From NCBI RefSeq assembly GCF_000682775.1, contig NZ_AWFI01000001.1:124001-188000 (forward strand): a stretch of 64,000 nt of DNA, in the 5' to 3' direction. The position numbers and the translations under genes are program-made. The stretch is from Hyphomonas sp. L-53-1-40. Its GTDB lineage: Bacteria > Pseudomonadota > Alphaproteobacteria > Caulobacterales > Hyphomonadaceae. This document shows, in pieces, positions 52,409 through 61,458 of this stretch (positions within the stretch are counted from its first letter, which is position 1; each line of letters begins with the position of its first letter). The notes beneath the pieces were generated by a model. That model did not search any database. It was not told where the DNA came from and saw only the letters and a list, made by a program, of their open reading frames with translations.

Positions 52409-53419
52409 ATGCGCATGAAGATGTTCGCCGCGGAGACCCTTGAGGCCGCCAAAGCGATGATTTTTGCCGAAATGGGAGCGGACGCGGTCATCCTGTCTGA
52501 ACGGGAGATCGACGGCGGTGTGGAAGTTCGGGCTGCAACGGACAAGCTGGGAGGCGGCGTTGTTCCAAGCGAACCGCTATTCCTGCGAGAAGCCCGTGGC
52601 ACCGGACATGGTCGTGGCTCTGAAAACCCTCTCTACAGTCGCGTTCGCGACGCTCTTCTATGGCATGGCGCCCCCAAGCGCTTTGCGGATCGGGTCGCTC
52701 ATGAGGGCGCTGATCAGAATGCGGTTCCGGGCGACTCGCCAGAGGATTCGATCGCGGCCGGTCTGGAGCGCATCGTCACCTGCGATCCGATTGCGGCCCG
52801 CATGGAACGCGACATCATCCTCGTGGGGCCGCCAGGACATGGCCGGACCTCCACTGCAGCGAAACTGACCCGCCGGGCGGCGGTTGCCCGTACGGCCATC
52901 CTGCCAATCGCTGCAGACCTTGATGGAACTGCAGGCGGCGCTCAGCTCGCAGCCTATCTGGAACAGGAGCGTGGCCAGATTCGCACCGCTTTGACGCCAG
53001 ATGCCCTTTTCGACACGTTGCGCACCGCACGGGCCGCCGGGCATCGCTGTGTGATTGACCTGCCATCGATCAATGCGTTCGACCAGGATGACATGGACAG
53101 TCTGCAGGACCTGATTCAGGTCGTGCGCGCCGAGCCCGTACTTGTCATGTCAGCCGAAGGTCACCCGGAAGATCAGGCAGATGCTGCCCGCATCTTTGCC
53201 CGCGCTGGCATACGCCGCGCTATCCTGACCAAACTCGATATTGCCCGCAGGCGGGGAGGGGCCATTTCGGCTCTGTCTTCTGCGGGAATCGCCTTCTCGC
53301 ACCTTGCCGTTACGCCCTTTATAGGCGGCGGGCTGGTGCCGGCAGCGCCGTCCCGGCTGGCTGCCTTGTTGATGGAAGATGCCCCCGGCGATGTGATCGC
53401 CCTGAAAGGAGCTGCGTAG
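52409..53419 (+). CDS. flhF: FlhF-like SRP-family GTPase with altered motifs
   Basis: 336 residues from ATG 52409. N-terminal FlhF signature MRMKMFAAETLEAAKAMIFAEMGADAVILSEREIDGGVEVRAA. The G1 loop reads GPPGHGRTS (residues 140-148), with Arg 146 where the Walker lysine should be, and the G3 DTAG is DLPS; G4 TKLD is intact. FlhF places the flagellum at the pole. The changes suggest weak or no GTP hydrolysis. TTAAC repeats at 52313-52329 upstream might be CtrA half-sites. Confidence 0.85.
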   Translation: MRMKMFAAETLEAAKAMIFAEMGADAVILSEREIDGGVEVRAATDKLGGGVVPSEPLFLREARGTGHGRGSENPLYSRVRDALLWHGAPKRFADRVAHEGADQNAVPGDSPEDSIAAGLERIVTCDPIAARMERDIILVGPPGHGRTSTAAKLTRRAAVARTAILPIAADLDGTAGGAQLAAYLEQERGQIRTALTPDALFDTLRTARAAGHRCVIDLPSINAFDQDDMDSLQDLIQVVRAEPVLVMSAEGHPEDQADAARIFARAGIRRAILTKLDIARRRGGAISALSSAGIAFSHLAVTPFIGGGLVPAAPSRLAALLMEDAPGDVIALKGAA

Positions 53420-53423
53420 TCCT

Positions 53424-54263
53424 ATGAGCTTCATGCTTCGAAAATCGCAGGAACGTCCGGCCCAGCGGCCGACCCCTCGCGTCGCGCCAGCCTCGATCAT
53501 CGCTGTTGCGAGTGGCAAAGGCGGTGTCGGCAAGACGTTCATGGCAATTACCCTAGCCTCCGCTTTTGCACAGGCCGGCAAGCGCACACTGTTGGTGGAT
53601 GGCGATTTGGGCCTCGCCAATGTCGATGTTCAGCTCGGCATCGCACCGGAAACCGACCTCGCTGCGGTAATCGCAGGCTGGGTCGAACTGGATGATGCTG
53701 TGACGGCCGTTGATGGCGGCGCAGCAGATGGCGGCTTTGACGTATTGCCTGGCCGATCCGGCTCTGGCGCGCTGGCTGAGCTTCCGCCTGAGGAAGTTGC
53801 CCGCCTTGCTGCAGGCCTTTCGGCGCTGGCGCTGCAATACGACCAGGTGGTCGTGGACCTTGGCGCCGGGATCGAAGCCAATTGCATGCGCTTGGCGCGC
53901 GCCGCCGACAAGGCGCTCATGGTCATTACCGACGAGCCGACCTCGATGACGGACGCTTATGCGTTCATCAAGGTGCTGCGCGGTTACGCGCCGAACGTCG
54001 AACCTGTCATCTGTATCAATCAGGCCGAGTCCCGGGCAGCAGGCCAGCGCACCTATGAAGCGATTGCGCGCGCTTGTCAGACCTTCCTCGGCTTCCGTCC
54101 GCATCTTGCGGGTACCGTAATGCGGGATCCGAAAGTGCGCGATGCGATCCGTTGCCAGAAGACGCTGATCTCCACAGACCAGCAGGCACAGCCGATCCAG
54201 GACGCAATTGCAATTTCCCAGATGCTCATAGGCGCCCGTCAGGGTGTCGATATTGGCTATTAA
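53424..54263 (+). CDS. flhG: FlhG/FleN MinD-like ATPase
   Basis: 279 residues. Deviant Walker A SGKGGVGKTFMAITLA with the signature lysine, LLVDGDLGLANVDVQLGI (Walker A' region), and VVVDLGAGIEANCM at switch II. FlhG controls flagellar number and antagonises FlhF. Placed 4 bases after flhF, so co-translated. A membrane-targeting helix of the MinD type is not obvious at the C terminus. Confidence 0.9.
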   Translation: MSFMLRKSQERPAQRPTPRVAPASIIAVASGKGGVGKTFMAITLASAFAQAGKRTLLVDGDLGLANVDVQLGIAPETDLAAVIAGWVELDDAVTAVDGGAADGGFDVLPGRSGSGALAELPPEEVARLAAGLSALALQYDQVVVDLGAGIEANCMRLARAADKALMVITDEPTSMTDAYAFIKVLRGYAPNVEPVICINQAESRAAGQRTYEAIARACQTFLGFRPHLAGTVMRDPKVRDAIRCQKTLISTDQQAQPIQDAIAISQMLIGARQGVDIGY

Positions 54264-54309
54264 TCTGTGTGAAGAAAGTAGAAGTTTTGGGGGTGGATCG
54301 TACGGCTTG

Positions 54310-54386
54310 TTAACCTTCGTTAAAGGAACAGCCCGTAGGATTCACATTGACAGGAAATGCGGCTAGCTTGGTCGTAATGATGATTC
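54310..54386 (+). promoter_or_regulatory. ctrA promoter region with CtrA-like half-sites and GANTC sites
   Basis: TTAA at 54310-54313 and 54320-54323 (six bases between) resemble a CtrA box with one base less than the canonical seven. GATTC at 54339-54343 and 54382-54386 are CcrM methylation sites. The first lies just before TTGACA (54347-54352), a -35-like element. This mirrors the hemimethylation-controlled ctrA P1 promoter of Caulobacter. Confidence 0.5.
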
Positions 54387-54398
54387 GGGAGACGAGAG

Positions 54399-55112
54399 AT
54401 GCGCGTCCTGCTGATTGAAGATGATAGTGCGGTGGCTCGTTCCATCGAGTTGATGCTGAAGGCTGCAGGCTTCAACATCTACACCACCGACCTCGGCGAA
54501 GAGGGCGTGGACCTCGGCAAGGTCTATGAGTACGACATGATCGTGCTCGACCTCTCACTGCCTGATATTTCCGGGTACGAAGTGCTCAAACAGCTGCGCA
54601 TGGGCCGTGTGAACACGCCTGTGATGATCCTCTCCGGCAATCCCGACATTGAAGCGAAGGTGAAGACGCTCGGCTACGGCGCTGACGACTATCTCACCAA
54701 GCCATTCAACAAGGACGAGCTGATCGCCCGCATCACCGCCATTGTGCGTCGCTCCAAAGGCCATGCCGAGAGCGTGATCCGCACGGGCGAAATCGTTGTG
54801 AATCTCGACGCGAAGACCGTGGAAGTGGACGACGAGCGCGTTCATCTGACCGGCAAGGAATACCAGATGTTCGAGCTTCTTTCCCTCCGGAAAGGCACGA
54901 CGTTGACCAAGGAAATGTTCCTGAACCACCTCTATGGCGGCATGGACGAGCCAGAATTGAAGATCATCGACGTCTTCATCTGCAAGCTGCGCAAGAAGCT
55001 GCAGAATGCGACCAACGGCAACCACTATATCGAAACGGTCTGGGGGCGCGGTTATGTTCTGCGCGATCCGCGTCCAAGCTCGAAGACGGCGGAAGTCGAA
55101 GCGGCGGCCTGA
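54399..55112 (+). CDS. ctrA: Cell-cycle response regulator CtrA
   Basis: 237 residues. Receiver domain with phosphoacceptor Asp 51 ([19 protein letters not shown]) and OmpR-type winged helix ([62 protein letters not shown]). The sequence is nearly the textbook CtrA. C terminus ends in Ala-Ala, as needed for ClpXP degradation. Controls flagellar, division and methylation genes. GGGAGACGAGAG precedes the ATG. Confidence 0.98.
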   Translation: MRVLLIEDDSAVARSIELMLKAAGFNIYTTDLGEEGVDLGKVYEYDMIVLDLSLPDISGYEVLKQLRMGRVNTPVMILSGNPDIEAKVKTLGYGADDYLTKPFNKDELIARITAIVRRSKGHAESVIRTGEIVVNLDAKTVEVDDERVHLTGKEYQMFELLSLRKGTTLTKEMFLNHLYGGMDEPELKIIDVFICKLRKKLQNATNGNHYIETVWGRGYVLRDPRPSSKTAEVEAAA

Positions 55113-55147
55113 CGCCCAGAGTTTTGAAGCTTTAAGAGTGCTTCCCG

Positions 55148-55176
55148 AACCCCGGCCGAAAGGTCGGGGTTTTGTT
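55148..55176 (+). terminator. Rho-independent terminator after ctrA
   Basis: AACCCCGGCC, loop GAAA, GGTCGGGGTT, then TTGTTTT; ten base pairs with one G-U. Confidence 0.88.
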
Positions 55177-55242
55177 TTGCGCGCAAATGGCTTTTGCACG
55201 TTCATGCTTGCAACCAGGCGCAAATAGCTGACATTGAACGAC

Positions 55243-55848
55243 ATGTCCCAGAATTCTGCCGGTCCTGAAATCCTTCGCCTGATTGAGCTGATCTCGCGCC
55301 TGCCGGGCCTCGGGCCCCGGTCTGCACGACGGGTTGCACTGTTCCTGCTCAAGCGTCGTGACACATTGCTCAAACCATTGGCGGACGCGCTGGCCGAAGC
55401 GGGCGAGAAGATCGAGCGGTGTAAGGTCTGCGGGAATTTCGACACGGTGCAGCCTTGCGCAGTGTGCCAGGCAGGTGGGCGCGAAGATGCGCTGGTGTGC
55501 GTGGTGGAGGACGTACCGGATCTCTGGGCGCTCGAGCGCGGTGGCGCGTTCCGGGGGCGATACCATGTGCTCGGCGGCGTGCTGTCGGCCATCGACGGTA
55601 TTACGCCGGATGACCTCAACATTCCTTCACTGGTGACCCGCGTGGAGGCCGGCGGCATACGCGAAGTGATCCTGGCGCTCAATGCCACCGTTGATGGCCA
55701 GACCACAGCGCACTACGTGGCCGAGTTACTTGAGGGGAAGGGCGTCAGTGTCACGCGTCTGGCGCATGGCGTGCCTGTGGGCGGCGAACTGGACCATCTC
55801 GATGATGGTACGCTCGCAGCCGCACTCCGGTCACGCCGAGATATCTGA
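55243..55848 (+). CDS. recR: Recombination protein RecR
   Basis: 201 residues from ATG 55243; a TTG 9 bases upstream is in frame. Helix-hairpin-helix [19 protein letters not shown], zinc finger [16 protein letters not shown], and [20 protein letters not shown] are present. Acts with RecO and RecF to load RecA at gaps. Relatives usually carry dnaX-ybaB upstream; here it follows the ctrA terminator. Confidence 0.96.
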   Translation: MSQNSAGPEILRLIELISRLPGLGPRSARRVALFLLKRRDTLLKPLADALAEAGEKIERCKVCGNFDTVQPCAVCQAGGREDALVCVVEDVPDLWALERGGAFRGRYHVLGGVLSAIDGITPDDLNIPSLVTRVEAGGIREVILALNATVDGQTTAHYVAELLEGKGVSVTRLAHGVPVGGELDHLDDGTLAAALRSRRDI

Positions 55849-55854
55849 TCGGGC

Positions 55855-56997
55855 CTATTCGGCTTCCGTTTCAGCGATATCCACGCGGAATATTCCGTCG
55901 AAATCCTTGGTCGCGACATAGAGGTGCCCATCGGGGCCCTGAACCACGTCACGGATTGCGTATTCTTCGTCAAACAGTGACTGTTTGCCGACCACTTCTC
56001 CATTTTCCATGTCGATCCGCGTCAACTCCAGTCCGGCCGGGCCATTCATGCCGCCCGTGAAAAGGTCGCCTTTCCAGCCCGGATAAACGTCGCTGGTCAG
56101 CATGGTGAGGCCTGAAGGGGCAATCGACGGCACCCAATAGGTGAGCGGTTGAACCATGCCTTCGGCTTCGGTCTCATTCGTGATGATCGTGCCGTCATAA
56201 TTGACGCCATAGGTGATCTTGGGCCAGCCGTAATTTGCGCCGGGCGTGGAGATATTGAGTTCGTCGCCGCCTTTCGGGCCGTGTTCTGTCTCGTACAACG
56301 TGTCAGTGGAAGTGTCGTAGTACAGCCCTTGAACATTGCGGTGACCATAGGACCAGACTGCGGGCGCACCGGCTTCACCATCGGCAAACGGATTGTCTGC
56401 GGGGATAGAGCCGTCTGTGTTGATGCGGACGATGGTACCATGCGTATTGGTAGGATCCTGAGCATCCTTCATGAAGCTGAAGCCTTCGCCGAGGGAAACG
56501 AAGAGGGTGCCGTCATTCGCAAATTGCAGGCGCGATCCATAGTGATACGCGGTATCGCGCGCATCGGCCCAGAAGATTTCCTCGACGTTTTCCAGCGCGC
56601 TGGCATCGTCGCTGAGGCGGCCCTTGATGACGGCTGCTGCGTTCGCGGCACCATCGCCCTTGGAATAGGAGATGTAGACCATGCGGTTGGTCTCGAAGTC
56701 CGGATCCAGCACCAGGCCAAGATATCCTGCCTGACCTTCAATGAACGCTTCCGGCAGGCCGGTCACGGAAGAGGGGGTGCCCTCGCCTCCAGCCACGAAT
56801 TTCAGGCCGCCTTCTTTCTCTGTGAACAGCAAATCGCCATTCGGCAGGAAGGCGAGGCCCCAGGGCCACTCGGCCTCGGTCACGACGGGCGTGAGTTTCA
56901 CGTCAAAGTCGCTTGTTGCGACCGGCGTGGTTTCAGCTGGCCCGCCACAAGCGGCAACAATCAGTGCGAGCGGAAGCAGGGGGATGATAGGGCGCAT
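55855..56997 (-). CDS. PQQ-dependent aldose sugar dehydrogenase-like lipoprotein
   Basis: 380 residues from ATG 56995-56997. Lipobox IVAACG. Six-bladed propeller of the GSDH/YliI family: LAFLPNGDLLFTEKEGGL, GSRLQFANDGTLFVSLGEG, YGHRNVQGLYYD, TEHGPKGGDELN, and GANYGWPKITYG are typical. Oxidises aldose sugars in the periplasm with PQQ, if the cofactor is available; no pqq genes are in the window. Confidence 0.92.
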   Translation of the reverse strand: MRPIIPLLPLALIVAACGGPAETTPVATSDFDVKLTPVVTEAEWPWGLAFLPNGDLLFTEKEGGLKFVAGGEGTPSSVTGLPEAFIEGQAGYLGLVLDPDFETNRMVYISYSKGDGAANAAAVIKGRLSDDASALENVEEIFWADARDTAYHYGSRLQFANDGTLFVSLGEGFSFMKDAQDPTNTHGTIVRINTDGSIPADNPFADGEAGAPAVWSYGHRNVQGLYYDTSTDTLYETEHGPKGGDELNISTPGANYGWPKITYGVNYDGTIITNETEAEGMVQPLTYWVPSIAPSGLTMLTSDVYPGWKGDLFTGGMNGPAGLELTRIDMENGEVVGKQSLFDEEYAIRDVVQGPDGHLYVATKDFDGIFRVDIAETEAE

Positions 56998-57061
56998 GAG
57001 GGCGTCTCCGTTTGAGGCAGGGAGGTTTGCTGGGACCATAGGACGAGCCTGCCGATTGGCC

Positions 57062-57094
57062 AAACAAAAAGGGCGACCTCGAAAGGCCGCCCTT
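57062..57094 (-). terminator. Rho-independent terminator of the receptor gene
   Basis: On the minus strand AAGGGCGGCC, loop TTTCGA, GGTCGCCCTT followed by TTTGTTTG. It lies 22 bases after the receptor stop. Confidence 0.88.
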
Positions 57095-57116
57095 GGAATT
57101 CAGACGAGTCCGGGTC

Positions 57117-59990
57117 CTACCAGGACTTCTTGACCGTGACGCCGTAGAGGGCTGGCTCGGTCAGGAAGGCGTTGGTGAACAGGCCTGAGGAATCGTCGGT
57201 CAGGTAAGTACCGGTGATGACCTCCTCGTCGGTCAAGTTCTTGGCGAAGACTTCCACGCCCCATCCACTCTCTGCATTGTTGAGCAGGATGGACAGGTTG
57301 ACGTTGGACCAGGATTCCAGTCCATCGCGCGGCGTGTTCCAGATACGGCTCTCGCTTTCCGACTGCATGTAGTAGTCGCCGCGGATCGTAAGGTCCCAGT
57401 TGGAATTGCTGATGGCTGGGAATGTATATTCCGCCGCCAGGTTCAGCGTCATGTCCGGGGCGCCCGGCATGGAGTTGCCATCCAGGTTCTTGGCGTCCCC
57501 TTCGATGGGCTGCAGGGCCGAGGCCGTCTGCGTGTCGCCATTGGAGTCCGTGTAGGTGACGGTGACGCCGTCCAGACCGAAGGCAGCTTCCTGCCCTGCG
57601 AATGCACCGGTACAGAGGCCAAGCGTAGAACCTGGGTCAAGCAGACCACCCTGAATGGCTCCCAGCACTGTGGCGTAGCCCTGAGCGGACACGACACAAT
57701 TCGAGTAGCTGCTGGAATTCTTCAGCGCGACGAGATCTGCCCGTCCATTGGTGCGGTCGAGCACGTCGATGCCATAAGTGTCGACGACTTCGGCTTTGAG
57801 AAGACCAAGATTGGCCGTTAGCAGCCAATTGTCTGCTGGCGTCCACAGGGCTTCCAATTCAAGACCCTGAAGCTCTGCGTCCACGTTGATGTTCACCGAC
57901 GAGCGGTTGATGATCTGCGTGATCTGATAGCCTTCATAGTCATACATGAAGCCGGTCAGGTTCAGCTGGGCTGTGCCGCCTGCAAACGTGTTCTTCGTAC
58001 CGATTTCATACGAGTTGATGAATTCCGGATCGAAGGTCTGCGGGAACAGGTTTGCGCCTGCTGGCTGTGGCGGGTTGATGCCGCCTCCCTTGTAGCCCTT
58101 GGAATAGAAGCCGTAGATCAGCGTATCGTCTGTGAAGTCGAGATCGGCTGTGTAGTCGAAACCGATACGGCCAGTGATTTCCTGGAAGTCTGCTTTCAGC
58201 TTGCCTTGGGAAGCAAGTGGATCAGCACCCGCGGCTTGCGGTGTGAACAGGAAGGTCGAGACGATATCCTGTTCCTTTTGGTCATCCGTATAGCGAAGGC
58301 CCAGCGTGAGCTGGAGATCATCAGAGACGTCATAGTAGCCTTCACCAAAGACAGCGAAGGATTCCAGCTGGTAGGGCGACAGCGAGCGGAAATAGTTGCC
58401 GCCGTCACCATTCAGGGACAGGTCGAACAGGGACGCGCCATCGGAGGCCGTAGAGCCGCTATCAAGCGGAACGTTGCCACCAAACAAGGCGCCACCAGCC
58501 GCATTGTTGATCTGCGTCAGCGCCGTCAGCGCGTTCGACAGAACGTAGTAACCGTCTTCCGCATTGTACGGATCGATGGTTTCGAAGTCCACCTTGATGG
58601 CGCCAAGATTGAAGTTGAACGGACCATCATAGTCAGACTGGAGACGAAGTTCGTGGGTCGACTGCTCGCTGTTCGCACCAGACAGATCGAAGGTCCGGAA
58701 GGAATTGGCAGCGCCAAGTTCCGGATCGTTCACTACGCCGCCTGGGAACAGGAGGGGATAGAGGGGTGCCAGGGCCGGGTTGATGAAGGGGCCGGCCGTT
58801 GTGTTGAAGGTCAGCGATGCAGAGGCCTTGTTGTAATCCTCACGCGATACGACCGAGCTCTCACTATAGCTGCCGAGATAGGTCAGCAGCAGATTGTCGC
58901 CGATATCGGCTTCAGCCTTCCATGAATAGAGCGTCTGGTCGGCTTGGTACATCGGGTCGAAGGCAGACTCAATCTTGCGCAAGTCTGCAATGGCCGGATC
59001 GAGGTTCACATCGCCGTTCAGGAGGCCAGCAAAGATGCCGAGGCCGCCAGCGAGGGTGGCCTGCGAGTTCACGCGGTCACGGGACTGATCGAGCGGAGCG
59101 TCCACACAGCCAAGCGATGTTGCCAACTGGTCAACAGCTGAGACCGGAATGCCCATGAAGCTGTCGAAGCCTTCATCCTTGTCGCATAGCTGCTTGCCGG
59201 AGCGGAGGCGTGAATCGTCTTCTTCGAAGTGCTCAACCGAGATCCAGCCACGGGCCCAATCTGTGGGCTCGAATGCCAGGGTCGCCCGCACACTATAGAG
59301 GTCACGATCATCGACATCATTGCCGGTTGTCAGATTGTCCACATAGCCATCACGGCCAAGATAGGAGCCAGCCACACGCAGGGCGGCGTTTTCGCCAAGG
59401 GGCAGGTTGACCATGCCCTTACCTTTGAACGTGTTGTAATTGCCATAGGTGAGCTCGGCGTCAGCCTGGAATTCGCCCAGTACCGGCTTGGCAGTAATCA
59501 GGTTGAACACACCGCCAGTCGCGTTGCGTCCATAAAGCGTACCTTGTGGTCCACGCAGGACCTCGACACGCTCGACATCATAGAACTCGGCTTCGAAGAG
59601 GCGGTTGGCCGTAAGCGGAATGTCGTTCTGGTGAATACCCACACCCGCATCGCCGGATTGTGCAACCACGTCAGCGCCAATACCGCGGATCTTGAAGTTG
59701 AACGATGTGAAGTTGCCTTTGGTGAAGCTGACGTTCGGAATGGATTTTACAAGGTCAGGTCCACCGGCCAGCTGGAGCCGGTCGAGTGCATCTTCATCGA
59801 ACGCGGAAACCGCGATCGGAACATCCTGAATGGATTCCTCGGTTTTCTGTGTCGTCACCGTGACCGTTGACAGGGTGCGCGGGCTCTCGTCGGAATCATC
59901 CTGAGCGGCGGCCATTGGCCCCACCAGTCCGACCACAAGAGCGGATGCCCCAGCCAGCCAGACGGATTTCGAGTGTCTGATATTTCGCAT
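57117..59990 (-). CDS. TonB-dependent outer membrane receptor
   Basis: 957 residues from ATG 59988-59990, with GGGAGGAAACAAAAC upstream. Signal peptide (SVWLAGASALVVGLVGPMAAAQ). Plug domain with TLSTVTVTTQKTEESIQDVPIAVSAF, IRGIGADVVAQSGDAGVGI, and VEVLRGPQGTLYGRNATGGVFNLIT; barrel ends YGVTVKKSW, the usual aromatic C terminus. The plug is of the group frequent in marine and freshwater alphaproteobacteria for uptake of plant aromatics or oligosaccharides; the ligand cannot be told. The sugar dehydrogenase gene is 119 bases downstream. Confidence 0.96.
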   Translation of the reverse strand: MRNIRHSKSVWLAGASALVVGLVGPMAAAQDDSDESPRTLSTVTVTTQKTEESIQDVPIAVSAFDEDALDRLQLAGGPDLVKSIPNVSFTKGNFTSFNFKIRGIGADVVAQSGDAGVGIHQNDIPLTANRLFEAEFYDVERVEVLRGPQGTLYGRNATGGVFNLITAKPVLGEFQADAELTYGNYNTFKGKGMVNLPLGENAALRVAGSYLGRDGYVDNLTTGNDVDDRDLYSVRATLAFEPTDWARGWISVEHFEEDDSRLRSGKQLCDKDEGFDSFMGIPVSAVDQLATSLGCVDAPLDQSRDRVNSQATLAGGLGIFAGLLNGDVNLDPAIADLRKIESAFDPMYQADQTLYSWKAEADIGDNLLLTYLGSYSESSVVSREDYNKASASLTFNTTAGPFINPALAPLYPLLFPGGVVNDPELGAANSFRTFDLSGANSEQSTHELRLQSDYDGPFNFNLGAIKVDFETIDPYNAEDGYYVLSNALTALTQINNAAGGALFGGNVPLDSGSTASDGASLFDLSLNGDGGNYFRSLSPYQLESFAVFGEGYYDVSDDLQLTLGLRYTDDQKEQDIVSTFLFTPQAAGADPLASQGKLKADFQEITGRIGFDYTADLDFTDDTLIYGFYSKGYKGGGINPPQPAGANLFPQTFDPEFINSYEIGTKNTFAGGTAQLNLTGFMYDYEGYQITQIINRSSVNINVDAELQGLELEALWTPADNWLLTANLGLLKAEVVDTYGIDVLDRTNGRADLVALKNSSSYSNCVVSAQGYATVLGAIQGGLLDPGSTLGLCTGAFAGQEAAFGLDGVTVTYTDSNGDTQTASALQPIEGDAKNLDGNSMPGAPDMTLNLAAEYTFPAISNSNWDLTIRGDYYMQSESESRIWNTPRDGLESWSNVNLSILLNNAESGWGVEVFAKNLTDEEVITGTYLTDDSSGLFTNAFLTEPALYGVTVKKSW

Positions 59991-60077
59991 GTTTTGTTTC
60001 CTCCCCTCGGGCCGCTTTAGTGCTGCCTCGAGCAATTTTAGCCGAGCCGGCCTCTTTTGGGCCTGCTTCAATTGTCA

Positions 60078-60106
60078 TCTGAATGCATTCGTGACGGGTC
60101 TGTCAA
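60078..60106 (-). promoter_or_regulatory. Possible receptor promoter
   Basis: On the minus strand TTGACA (60101-60106), 17 bases, TTCAGA (60078-60083), about 88 bases before the receptor ATG. The -35 is perfect, the -10 poor. Confidence 0.3.
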
Positions 60107-60201
60107 CATGACGCTGGGGTAATGACGGGTTTTAAAATGCGGGTGTTAAAAATGTAACGCCCTTGCTTGGCCGCGTTGCCCATGCCTGTTACAGGCGCAG
60201 C

Positions 60202-60909
60202 ATGTCACATTCTTCTACAGCCGCACTGGTCCTCTTCTCGGGAGGGCAGGATTCCACGACCTGTCTGGCATGGGCACTTGAGCGATTCGGGCGCGTAGAG
60301 ACGGTTGGGTTTGACTACGGCCAACGCCACCGGATCGAACTCGATTGCCGGGAGACGGTGCGGCGGGGGCTGGCTGACCTCAATGCAGACTGGGGCAGCC
60401 GTCTTGGACCGGACCATATGCTGGATGCAACCGTGCTGAAGTCGCTTGGAGAAACGGCGATGACGCACGATGTCAGCATCGAGATGACAGAAGCTGGCTT
60501 GCCTTCCACCTTCGTGCCGGGTCGCAATCTGCTGTTCCTGACCCTGGCAGGCGCTCTGGCCAGCCGCCGGGGCATCTCTGTTCTGGTCGGCGGGATGTGT
60601 GAAACAGACTATTCTGGCTATCCCGATTGCCGCGCAACGACGATGGACGCCCAGGCTGAAACACTGAGGCTGGGCCTTGATGTTCCGATGCAAATCAACA
60701 CGCCGCTAATGTATATAGACAAGGCAGGCACATGGGCCCTGGCAGACGAGCTTGGCGGACAGGCGTTGGTCGATCTGATCGCGGAAGATACCCATACGTG
60801 CTATCTGGGCGAGCGCGGCCAGCGCCATGCGTGGGGCTATGGCTGTGGGCAATGCCCGGCCTGTGAACTGCGCGCCAAGGGCTGGGCAGGCTGGAAAGCC
60901 GGCGTTTGA
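60202..60909 (+). CDS. queC: 7-cyano-7-deazaguanine synthase
   Basis: 235 residues from ATG 60202. Makes preQ0 from carboxydeazaguanine with ATP and ammonia. PP-loop [35 protein letters not shown], and the zinc motif [14 protein letters not shown] (with the upstream Cys of THTCYLG) are complete. No preQ1 riboswitch is recognisable in the upstream 100 bases. Confidence 0.96.
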   Translation: MSHSSTAALVLFSGGQDSTTCLAWALERFGRVETVGFDYGQRHRIELDCRETVRRGLADLNADWGSRLGPDHMLDATVLKSLGETAMTHDVSIEMTEAGLPSTFVPGRNLLFLTLAGALASRRGISVLVGGMCETDYSGYPDCRATTMDAQAETLRLGLDVPMQINTPLMYIDKAGTWALADELGGQALVDLIAEDTHTCYLGERGQRHAWGYGCGQCPACELRAKGWAGWKAGV

Positions 60910-61038
60910 ACACCCGATTCACTTGCAGAAGAAGCAGCCATAACAACTGGACTTTTCGGGCTTTTTCCAGCAATTGGGCCCCAATCCGCGCCTCAGGCAC
61001 CTGTTGGCGCAAAACTGCGCAAGAATTGAAGCGAATTG

Positions 61039-61458
61039 ATGACCACACAGATTGACCAGACCAGCACCTCATCCGCGGCGACCAGCCCGGAAGGCCGCAT
61101 GTTTGCGATCTCGAAATCTGTGAATTTCGAGGCGGCCCATTATATGGGCGGCAAGCCTGAAGGGCATCCATACCGCAATGTGCACGGCCATTCCTTCGTA
61201 CTGGAGGCGACGGTTGCGGGCACGGTCAAGCCAGGCGAGCAATGGGTTGAGGATTTCTCTCATCTGACCGCCTGCCTGCAGGCCACAGCCGCCAAGCTCG
61301 ACCACAAGCTGTTGAACGATATTGAAGGGCTTGAAGTGCCCACGCTGGAGCGCATCTGCCTCTGGGCAGCAGCCGACCTCAAAGCTGGCCTGCCGGGCCT
61401 GACGAAAGTCGCCATTTCCCGGCCAAGCCTGAATGAGCGGTGCGAGCTGGTTCTCTAG
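61039..61458 (+). CDS. QueD-like 6-carboxytetrahydropterin synthase homologue lacking the catalytic Cys
   Basis: 139 residues from ATG 61039. Zinc ligands H34 (FEAAHYM), H49 and H51 (VHGHSF), and the catalytic LDH (KLDHKLLND) are present. The residue four before HGH, Cys27 in E. coli QueD, is Tyr45 here (HPYRNVHGH). Neighbour queC argues for a queuosine role, but the altered residue may mean another pterin reaction. It follows queC by 129 bases; queE and queF are not in the window. Confidence 0.8.
   Translation: MTTQIDQTSTSSAATSPEGRMFAISKSVNFEAAHYMGGKPEGHPYRNVHGHSFVLEATVAGTVKPGEQWVEDFSHLTACLQATAAKLDHKLLNDIEGLEVPTLERICLWAAADLKAGLPGLTKVAISRPSLNERCELVL

Noticed and set aside
60110-60201. preQ1 riboswitch upstream of queC
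   Set aside because: No compact hairpin with the A-rich tail could be found.
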